From Parapedobacter luteus (lineage in GTDB: Bacteria; Bacteroidota; Bacteroidia; Sphingobacteriales; Sphingobacteriaceae), in NCBI RefSeq assembly GCF_900168055.1, contig NZ_FUYS01000009.1:62001-126000 (forward strand): a stretch of 64,000 bases of DNA. The letters run 5' to 3'. How positions within the stretch are numbered: the stretch's first letter is position 1; each line of letters opens with the position of its first letter. Position numbers and translations under genes: made by a program. Below the pieces are notes generated by a model. The model had not been told where the DNA came from and did not search any database. It worked only from the letters and a program-made list of their open reading frames with translations. Of this stretch, positions 44,687 to 51,931 are shown one piece after another.

Positions 44687-47167
44687 ATGATAACGAACTA
44701 TTTTAAAACCGCTTGGCGAAATGCCGTTCGGAATAGCGCGCAGGCCCTCATTAATGTGTTCGGCCTGACCTTGGGCATGGCCTGCGTCATGCTGATTGCA
44801 CTTTTCATCAAGCATGAATACCAATATGACCGGCATTTCGCGGATGCCGACCGCATTTTCCGTGTAAACATGAATGGGAAAATGGGCGAAGAGGAGTTCT
44901 ACGCTGGCTATACCCCGCCGCCTGCCGGCAGGACGTTGATGGAAACATTTCCCGAAATCGAAAGTTATACCCGGCTCTATCGCCCCGGACAAAAGATCGT
45001 CCACACCGGCGAGGGGGGCAATCGGGAAAACCGGTTCAATGAGCACGGTATATTGAGCGTGGATTCTAACTTCCTGCAGGTGCTCAACTATCCGCTACGG
45101 GCAGGAGACCGGAATACCTGTCTTGCCGATCCGCATAGCGTCGTGCTTACAGACGCCATGGCCAAAAAATATTTCGGTGATGCCAATCCGATAGGGCGTG
45201 GACTATTCATTGAGGGTGACGAACAACCCTATACGGTCACCGGCGTGGTGGACTTCCCGTCTACACCCAGTTCGCTTACGTTTGACTTTCTCATTCCCAT
45301 CTCCAATGCTCAAAATGTCCGTTATTTTGACTGGAGCTGGGTATGGCTGAATGTGGCCACGTACGTCAAATTCAAACCCCAAGCAGCCATCGATGCAGCG
45401 GCCATCAAGCGCTTGGAGGCTAAATTCCCGGCGATGATGCGCCAGCATGCAGTCAGCGCCTTTCAGCGCATCGGCCAGCCCTATGATGAATTTTTAAAGA
45501 AAGGGGGCAAATGGGATTTGAGCCTCCAGCCGTTGCTCGATGTCCATCTGTATTCTGCTGATATTATTTCGGCGGTCACCGATCAGGGCAGTATCAAGAC
45601 CGTATACTTCTTTGCCGTCATCGCGCTGTTTATCCTGTTATTGGCGTGCGTGAACTTCATGAACCTTTCTACCGCCGGGGCTTCCAAACGGGCAAAAGAG
45701 ATTGGGGTGCGTAAAGTCATCGGCTCCACTCGCCAGCAAGTGGCCCGGCAGTTTCTCGCCGAGGCAGTGATACTAAGCACTTTTGCCTGCTTGATGGCAT
45801 TGACGCTGGTCTATTGCACGCTGCCTTATTTCAATCAAATATCCGGCAAAACAATCGTTTTTGAAACGTTGTGGACAGCAGGCAACTGGCTGTACGTGGC
45901 ACTGCTCGTATTAATGTGTTCATTGCTTGCGGGCAGCTATCCCGCTTTTTACTTGAGTGCATTCAAGCCGGTAGCAGTACTAAAAGGGCAAAAAATTCCA
46001 GCCACTTCGGGAAGCAACGGCAATATCCGAAGTGGTTTGATTGTGTTCCAGTTCACGATTTCCATCGCGTTGGCCATCTGTACGCTCGTAGTCTACCAGC
46101 AGCTAAAATACACACAACTCCACGACCTGGGGCTGAACAAAGAAAACGTGCTGGTGATTTCAAATAGCGAGCGTCTTGGCAATCAGCAGGATAGCTTCAA
46201 GGAGGAATTGAAACGCCTTTCTGTGGTGAACAATGCTTCCATCACGTCCAGCCTGCCTGGTAGAGGCGGCCATGGCGATTTCTACGTGCCGCTGCCAAGT
46301 GCCGGCGATGAGCCGGCAGTCAAGGACATCACACTCAATTCGTACCTGACGGATGCTGATTTTATCGAAACCATGGGCATCTCGTTGATCGCTGGCCGGA
46401 ACTTTGCGGATGGTTATGACGACTCCCGCACGGTGCTTATCAACGAGACGGCCGCCAAACGCATGGGATACAAACAACCGGTGGGCAAATTTATCAACTA
46501 TCCCGGGGGTAATGCCGCGGAATCGTATCAAATCGTGGGGGTAATGAAAGACTTTCATACGGAGTCGTTGCACGTCCCCATCCAACCGTTTGCGTTATTC
46601 CATGAATCTTCGCACACGTATGAGAAGTCTACTTCTAACATTGTCGTCCGCATGAAGCCGGGGGATTTATCGCCGGTACTCCAGCAAACCGCCCACCTAT
46701 GGCGGTCTTTTTCGCCCGACCTGCCTTTTGAATATAGCTTCCTTCGGGAGGAACTGGCCATGCAATATGCCTCGGATCAGCGCACGGCCGAAATCATCGG
46801 CATCTTCAGTGTGCTATCCATCGTGATTGCCTGCATCGGTTTGCTGGGATTGGTCATTTTCGCGACGCAACTCCGCACCAAGGAAATCGGCATCCGGAAA
46901 GTGCTGGGAGCCACGGAAGGCAGCATTGTCCGTCTACTTTCGAAAGACTTTATGAAACTGATAGGCTTGTCCGTCCTCATTGCCTCGCCCATTGCGTGGT
47001 GGACCATGAATAAGTGGCTGGAAGATTTCGCCTACCGAATCGGCATGGCATGGTGGATGTTTGCCCTGGCGGGATCGATGGCGCTGATCATTGCACTGGC
47101 AACAGTAGGCTTTCAGGCGATGAGGGCGGCAACCGCCAACCCGGTAGACGCGTTGAGGGACGAGTGA
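44687..47167 (+). CDS. FtsX/MacB-like ABC permease (copy 11)
   Basis: 826 residues, the longest copy, 48 bases after copy 10 and without a promoter signal of its own, so a probable second gene of that operon. Its first periplasmic domain is enlarged (TYVKFKPQAAIDAAAIKRLE and the following DEFLKKGGKWDLSLQ). FtsX-one loop RAKEIGVRKVIGSTRQQV; FtsX-two loop LRTKEIGIRKVLGATEGS. C-terminus partly of the common kind (SPIAWWTMNKWLEDFAYRIG) but with GFQAMRAATANPVDALRDE at the end. The next gene has a separate housekeeping promoter that begins just after this stop. Confidence 0.92.
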   Translation: MITNYFKTAWRNAVRNSAQALINVFGLTLGMACVMLIALFIKHEYQYDRHFADADRIFRVNMNGKMGEEEFYAGYTPPPAGRTLMETFPEIESYTRLYRPGQKIVHTGEGGNRENRFNEHGILSVDSNFLQVLNYPLRAGDRNTCLADPHSVVLTDAMAKKYFGDANPIGRGLFIEGDEQPYTVTGVVDFPSTPSSLTFDFLIPISNAQNVRYFDWSWVWLNVATYVKFKPQAAIDAAAIKRLEAKFPAMMRQHAVSAFQRIGQPYDEFLKKGGKWDLSLQPLLDVHLYSADIISAVTDQGSIKTVYFFAVIALFILLLACVNFMNLSTAGASKRAKEIGVRKVIGSTRQQVARQFLAEAVILSTFACLMALTLVYCTLPYFNQISGKTIVFETLWTAGNWLYVALLVLMCSLLAGSYPAFYLSAFKPVAVLKGQKIPATSGSNGNIRSGLIVFQFTISIALAICTLVVYQQLKYTQLHDLGLNKENVLVISNSERLGNQQDSFKEELKRLSVVNNASITSSLPGRGGHGDFYVPLPSAGDEPAVKDITLNSYLTDADFIETMGISLIAGRNFADGYDDSRTVLINETAAKRMGYKQPVGKFINYPGGNAAESYQIVGVMKDFHTESLHVPIQPFALFHESSHTYEKSTSNIVVRMKPGDLSPVLQQTAHLWRSFSPDLPFEYSFLREELAMQYASDQRTAEIIGIFSVLSIVIACIGLLGLVIFATQLRTKEIGIRKVLGATEGSIVRLLSKDFMKLIGLSVLIASPIAWWTMNKWLEDFAYRIGMAWWMFALAGSMALIIALATVGFQAMRAATANPVDALRDE

Positions 47168-47175
47168 TTTTGCTT

Positions 47176-47207
47176 TTTGGATATAAAAGCGAATTTAGCT
47201 AAGTTTG
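47176..47207 (+). promoter_or_regulatory. Housekeeping promoter of the CocE-like hydrolase gene
   Basis: TTTG (47176-47179), 20 bases, then TAAGTTTG (47200-47207): a full match to the Bacteroidota promoter. The start would be near 47213, ten bases before ATG 47223. This sets the gene apart from the sigma-54 units on both sides. Confidence 0.75.
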
Positions 47208-47222
47208 TCGAAAAGCCTGACT

Positions 47223-49097
47223 ATGCGCAATTTATTACCCACTTTGTTCTTCGGGATTACGATGTTATGGGGCTGTACAACGGCCGATCAATTGACTGAA
47301 GCCGAATACATCCAGCGGCATTACACAAAAATCGAACGGCAGATCCCGATGCGGGATGGAGTAAAACTCTTCACCGCCATTTACATCCCAAAAGATACGA
47401 GCCAGCAATATCCACTGCTCATCAACCGGACACCCTATGCCGTTGCCCCATACGGGGAAGACAAATTCAAGGCGACCCTGGGGCCGGACTCCAATTTTGC
47501 CCGTGAAGGTTATATCTTCGTCTATCAAGACGTACGAGGGCGCTGGATGAGTGAAGGCGCATTTAGAGACATCCGGCCACACATGGCTGATAAGAAAAGC
47601 GACCGCGACATCGACGAAAGTAGCGACACGTATGACACCATCGACTGGCTCATCAAGAACATACCCCACAACAACGGGCGAGCGGGGATTTATGGAATTT
47701 CATACCCCGGCTTCTATTCCACGGCCGCCCTGCCGGATGCTCACCCGGCATTGAAAGCGGTGTCGCCTCAGGCTCCGGTGACCGACTGGTTTCGAGGTGA
47801 CGATTTTCACCACAATGGTGCATTCTTCCTGATGGATGCGTTTAATTTTTACAGCCGCTTTGGTGTACCCCGGCCCAAGCCGCTTACACCGGACGAATTC
47901 AATAACGCTGTACCGTTTTCGTACCGTGACAACTACCAGTTTTTTTTGGAACTCGGTGCTTTGCCGCATGTCAACGAGCGGTATTTCGGCGATAGCGTAG
48001 CGTTTTGGAATGACCTCATGCGGCACGGCACGCTGGATACCTTCTGGCAGGCCCGCGAAATTGCCCGCCACCTGCACGATGTAAAGCCCGCTGTGATGAC
48101 CGTAGGTGGGTTCTTCGATGCCGAAGATGCTCTGGGCCCTTTTGTCGTTTATGATAGCATCAAGGCCAATAATCCCGATGCAGCCAATCATCTCGTGATG
48201 GGCCCGTGGTTCCATGGGGGCTGGGTACGTAGTACGGGCGACTTTTTTGGCGACATCCAATTCCACCAACCCACCAGCGCTTGGTATCAAGAACAGCTCC
48301 AGCTCCCTTTTTTCAACTATTACCTGAAGGACAAAGGGACGTTCGATGCTGCGGAGGCCACCATTTTCTTAACGGGAAGCAACGAGTGGAAGCACTTTGA
48401 TAGCTGGCCGCCAAAAGCAGCAGCACCACGGCAGCTGTATCTCCAAGCAAATGGTCGACTGAGCTTCGAAAAGGCTCCCGCCGAAGGCTATGATGAATAT
48501 GTAAGCGATCCGGCTTCACCGGTGCCGTACCAAGCCGGCGTACACGAGCGACGTAGCCGTGAATACATGATAGACGACCAGCGTTTCGCTGCGCAGCGCC
48601 CGGATGTAAAGGTCTACCGTTCAGACGTACTGACAGAAGATATCACCTTGGCCGGTCCCTTACTGGCCAACCTATTTGCATCGACCTCCGGGACGGACGC
48701 CGACTATATCGTGAAACTCATTGATGAACATCCCGAGGATACTACCTCCGCAGGGCTGGGCTATGAAGGAAAAAACCTGAGCGGCTACCAGATGCTGGTG
48801 CGTGGCGAGGTGCTGCGCGGCAAGTTCCGAAACAGTTTCGAGCATCCGGAGCCGTTCGTGCCGGGCAAGGTAACACCCGTTAATTTCAGTCTGCCTGACG
48901 TGGGCCACACCTTCAAAAAAGGCCATCGTATCATGGTGCAGATTCAAAACTCGTGGTTTCCGCTCGTTGACCGCAATCCGCAGCAATTTGTGGACATCTA
49001 TCATGCGAAGGACTCGGATTTCGTCAAAGCTACTCATCGCGTCTATCACGGTGGCGACCATGCTTCGCACCTGACGGTGCACGTGCTGGAGCCATAA
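47223..49097 (+). CDS. CocE/NonD-type hydrolase (S15 family), lipoprotein
   Basis: 624 residues from ATG 47223; a TTG at 47205 is in frame but lies inside the promoter. Lipobox FFGITMLWGC (C18). Order: α/β-hydrolase core about 35-370 with IPMRDGVKLFTAIYIP, GRWMSEGAF, the nucleophile in YGISYPG (S160) and VGGFFDAED supplying a likely acid residue; a β-jelly-roll domain about 380-624 with GGDHASHLTVHV at the end, whose first H may be the catalytic histidine or follow it. Members cleave ester or amide bonds (X-Pro peptides, glutaryl-7-ACA, cocaine esters); which is not clear here. The lipid anchor suggests periplasmic action. It sits between permease operons and might process the same compound, but its promoter is of a different class. 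Confidence 0.9.
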   Translation: MRNLLPTLFFGITMLWGCTTADQLTEAEYIQRHYTKIERQIPMRDGVKLFTAIYIPKDTSQQYPLLINRTPYAVAPYGEDKFKATLGPDSNFAREGYIFVYQDVRGRWMSEGAFRDIRPHMADKKSDRDIDESSDTYDTIDWLIKNIPHNNGRAGIYGISYPGFYSTAALPDAHPALKAVSPQAPVTDWFRGDDFHHNGAFFLMDAFNFYSRFGVPRPKPLTPDEFNNAVPFSYRDNYQFFLELGALPHVNERYFGDSVAFWNDLMRHGTLDTFWQAREIARHLHDVKPAVMTVGGFFDAEDALGPFVVYDSIKANNPDAANHLVMGPWFHGGWVRSTGDFFGDIQFHQPTSAWYQEQLQLPFFNYYLKDKGTFDAAEATIFLTGSNEWKHFDSWPPKAAAPRQLYLQANGRLSFEKAPAEGYDEYVSDPASPVPYQAGVHERRSREYMIDDQRFAAQRPDVKVYRSDVLTEDITLAGPLLANLFASTSGTDADYIVKLIDEHPEDTTSAGLGYEGKNLSGYQMLVRGEVLRGKFRNSFEHPEPFVPGKVTPVNFSLPDVGHTFKKGHRIMVQIQNSWFPLVDRNPQQFVDIYHAKDSDFVKATHRVYHGGDHASHLTVHVLEP

Positions 49098-49113
49098 GGG
49101 TGTTGCCCATATG

Positions 49114-49142
49114 CGAACAAGCGGTGTCCGATATCGGACACC
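49114..49142 (+). promoter_or_regulatory. Three-half-site operator (candidate enhancer), region 4
   Basis: CGAACA (49114-49119), TGTCCG (49125-49130), CGGACA (49135-49140); the inner pair gives the perfect 20-bp palindrome GGTGTCCGATATCGGACACC (49123-49142). The two T-to-C and A-to-G changes relative to the other copies are compensated on both arms, good evidence that the symmetry is under selection. The centre is 63.5 bp from the -24 G. A fourth CGGACA follows at 49146. Confidence 0.82.
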
Positions 49143-49174
49143 CACCGGACAATACAGACAACAACACTGCTGAT

Positions 49175-49208
49175 TATAAACAAATTGTGTTTTTGGCGCA
49201 GTTACTGC
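49175..49208 (+). promoter_or_regulatory. IHF-like site and sigma-54 promoter, region 4
   Basis: TATAAACAAATTG (49175-49187), one mismatch to the IHF consensus, ends 9 bp before the -24 G. The promoter TTGGCGCAGTTACTGC is the best sigma-54 match of the five (GG 49195-49196, GC 49207-49208). Predicted start near 49220, leader about 58 bases. Confidence 0.82.
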
Positions 49209-49277
49209 ACGTCCGTTGGCAGGGGCCTTGATAGGACACTTGAGTGACTTGCAAGGCCACCCGCAAAACGCAAGTTC

Positions 49278-51683
49278 ATGGTTTATCATTCCTTCAAAAT
49301 CGCTTGGCGCAATTTGCTGCGCAACCGGATATTCGCGGCCATCAACATCGTTGGCTTGGCCATAGGCCTGGCCGCATGCCTGCTCATCGGCCTTTATGTG
49401 TACGATGAATGGAGTTATGACCGCTTCCACGAAAAAGCAGACCGCATTGTGCGGGTGGTGTTCGGCGGAACGGTGCCCGGAGGGGAAATTAAAGAAGCCA
49501 ACGTCATGCCGCCCACGGCCCAAGCGATGGTGGCAGCGTTTCCGGAAGTGGAAATGGCTACACGCTTCCGTACCGCCGGTCGGCCCATTTTTGAAATCAA
49601 TGGCAAGCTGTTTCAGGAAGAAGAAATGGCCTTTGCCGATGCCAACTTCTTTGATGTCTTCAGCTTTCAGTTGATACAGGGGAATCCGCAGCAGGCACTG
49701 GCTGCGCCCTACACGGCCGTTGTTTCTGAAGATGCGGCCCGTAAATTTTTCGGCACAACTGATGCACTGGGCAAGGAAATAGCCGTCCGTGACGACGCCA
49801 CCCCCATCAAAGTGACGGGAATCATGGAAAACATGCCCCAGAATTCGCATTTCCACTTCGATATTGTCGTTTCAATGGCCAGTTTCACTGGATCAGCATC
49901 TACGTCCTGGATGGAATCGGGCTACTACACCTACCTCGTACTCCGACCAGGGACCGACTACCGTACGCTCGAAAGCAAACTGCCTGAACTGTTTGAAAAA
50001 TATGCCGGCCCGCAGTTTCCGGCGGCCTTCGGCATGACCTATAGCGAACACCGGAAGGCGGGCAACGACATTGGCCTGCACCTACAGCCCCTCACCGACA
50101 TCCACCTGCGCTCGGACGTCGCCGACCACCTAAGTACTCCCGGAAACATCCACTATGTGTATATTTTCGGAGTTGTTGCCCTATTCATTCTCCTCATCGC
50201 CAGCATCAATTTCATGAACCTCGCTACAGCGAGTGCCTCCAAGCGGGCCAAAGAGGTAGGCATGCGCAAGGTCCTTGGCTCCACGCGGGCAGCCCTGACC
50301 GGCCAGTTTTTCGTGGAGTCACTGCTCCTGGCGTTTCTCGCCATGGCATTGGCCATCGGACTGGCCTATGGGACGTTGCCGCTATTCAACCAACTTGCGG
50401 GGAAGGCCTTGTCATTTGACTTCCTGCTCCACTGGCAGGTGTGGCCGGCAATCCTGCTGGTGGGAGTGGCCGTGGGCCTGCTTGCCGGGGGCTATCCTGC
50501 CATTTTCCTATCGGCTTTCAAACCGGCGGCGACCTTAAAAGGCAAGTTGACGCCTGCCGACAATCACCTCGGGTTGCGGAGTGGCCTGGTCATCTTCCAA
50601 TTTTTTATCTCCATCGGGCTGATGGTCGCCACCACGGTAGTGTACCGTCAGCTCCACTATATGCAACATAAAAACCTCGGATATGACAAGGAGCACTTGC
50701 TGGTGTTGCAGACCTGGCCATTGGGCAAAAATGAAGCGGTGTTCCAACAACAGCTCCTACTGGATCCGCATATCGCGCAGGTGACCAACTCTCCCTTTGT
50801 GCCTGCGGGAGCTTCTTACAGCAACAATTTCTTCGTGCACCCGCTGGATGCCCCGTCCCAGTGGGTCAAAACGCTGCGCTACGACGTAGACGAGCATTAT
50901 ATCCCCACGCTGGGCATCGAATTGGCGGCCGGCCGGAATTTCTCCAAAGCGTTTGGTACCGACTCCCTGAGCGCTATCGTCAATGAAGCGGCGGTCCGCG
51001 CTTTTGGCTGGGCGAACGGCGCACTGGGCCAAATACTGGTCAATGGCGATAACAGGCACCTACGGGTAGTCGGTGTCGTCAAGGATTTCCATTTTCGGTC
51101 GCTGCATGAACGCATTACGCCGCTGGTCATGGTGATGAACGATAACTTCGGTAACCTCATCGTGAAAGCCAAGCCGGGCAACCTGGCAGGGCTGCTGCAG
51201 ACCATGGAAGAACGGTATGATGCACTTCACCCCGATTTGCCTTTTTCGTATTCGTTCTTGGATGAGCGGATAAATAACACGTATACCGTAGAACGGAAAA
51301 CGGGCACCGTACTGGGCGTATTCGCAGGCCTTACGATTTTCGTGGCGTGCCTGGGGCTGCTGGGACTGGTCACCTTCATGGCGCATCAGCGGACCAAAGA
51401 AATCGGCGTCCGCAAGGTACTGGGCGCGACGGTCGGCGGCATCGTCCGCCTGCTAATCAGGGACTTTGCGAAGTTGATTGGCATTGCATTAGTCGTTGCT
51501 TCCCCCATTTCGTGGTGGGCAATGAACAACTGGTTAGCCGATTTTGCGTATCGTATCGATATCCAGTGGTGGATGTTTGCCGTAGCGGGACTGGCCGCAG
51601 GGGTGATTGCACTGCTCACCGTAAGCTGGCAGGCCATCAGGGCAGCGATGGCCAATCCGGTGGAGTCTTTACGCAATGAGTAA
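49278..51683 (+). CDS. FtsX/MacB-like ABC permease (copy 12)
   Basis: 801 residues starting MVYHSFKIAWRNLLRNRIFA, alone behind sigma-54 region 4. FtsX-one loop RAKEVGMRKVLGSTRAAL; FtsX-two loop RTKEIGVRKVLGATVGGI. C-terminus of the common type (WWAMNNWLADFAYRIDIQWW), ending ANPVESLRNE with N for D in the penultimate position. A further sigma-54 region follows 140 bases after its stop, so this is a one-gene unit. Its periplasmic domains are nearest in general pattern to copy 8 (YVYFFSAIALFILIIACINY and YVYIFGVVALFILLIASINF at the border to the membrane). Confidence 0.92.
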   Translation: MVYHSFKIAWRNLLRNRIFAAINIVGLAIGLAACLLIGLYVYDEWSYDRFHEKADRIVRVVFGGTVPGGEIKEANVMPPTAQAMVAAFPEVEMATRFRTAGRPIFEINGKLFQEEEMAFADANFFDVFSFQLIQGNPQQALAAPYTAVVSEDAARKFFGTTDALGKEIAVRDDATPIKVTGIMENMPQNSHFHFDIVVSMASFTGSASTSWMESGYYTYLVLRPGTDYRTLESKLPELFEKYAGPQFPAAFGMTYSEHRKAGNDIGLHLQPLTDIHLRSDVADHLSTPGNIHYVYIFGVVALFILLIASINFMNLATASASKRAKEVGMRKVLGSTRAALTGQFFVESLLLAFLAMALAIGLAYGTLPLFNQLAGKALSFDFLLHWQVWPAILLVGVAVGLLAGGYPAIFLSAFKPAATLKGKLTPADNHLGLRSGLVIFQFFISIGLMVATTVVYRQLHYMQHKNLGYDKEHLLVLQTWPLGKNEAVFQQQLLLDPHIAQVTNSPFVPAGASYSNNFFVHPLDAPSQWVKTLRYDVDEHYIPTLGIELAAGRNFSKAFGTDSLSAIVNEAAVRAFGWANGALGQILVNGDNRHLRVVGVVKDFHFRSLHERITPLVMVMNDNFGNLIVKAKPGNLAGLLQTMEERYDALHPDLPFSYSFLDERINNTYTVERKTGTVLGVFAGLTIFVACLGLLGLVTFMAHQRTKEIGVRKVLGATVGGIVRLLIRDFAKLIGIALVVASPISWWAMNNWLADFAYRIDIQWWMFAVAGLAAGVIALLTVSWQAIRAAMANPVESLRNE

Positions 51684-51822
51684 TCGTATATAAGGAGGTA
51701 CCGATGCATCGAGCCTACCCTTTAATTAACGGCTGTTTCTTGGCCCGATTGATGTGTACTTCATGGTTGTTTTGCAGCATATCCTGATCAGCGGTATATT
51801 CATGCAATAGATTGTCCGGTAT

Positions 51823-51850
51823 GGAACAACCGGTGTTCGATATCGAACAC
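51823..51850 (+). promoter_or_regulatory. Three-half-site operator (candidate enhancer), region 5
   Basis: GGAACA (51823-51828), TGTTCG (51834-51839), CGAACA (51844-51849); 18-bp perfect palindrome GTGTTCGATATCGAACAC at 51833-51850, identical to that of region 2 more than 42 kb away. Centre 63.5 bp from the -24 G. Confidence 0.82.
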
Positions 51851-51883
51851 TTTTATCCGCCAACTTCAACATAAACAACTAAC

Positions 51884-51917
51884 AATAAACAACTTATATG
51901 TTTGGCCTAATAACTGC
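51884..51917 (+). promoter_or_regulatory. IHF-like site and sigma-54 promoter, region 5
   Basis: AATAAACAACTTA (51884-51896), one mismatch to the IHF consensus, ends 9 bp before the -24 G. The promoter TTGGCCTAATAACTGC has GG 51904-51905 and GC 51916-51917. The start would be near 51929, only about 3 bases before the family-type ATG at 51932, so the message may be leaderless. Confidence 0.78.
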
Positions 51918-51931
51918 AATTATTGCGTACT

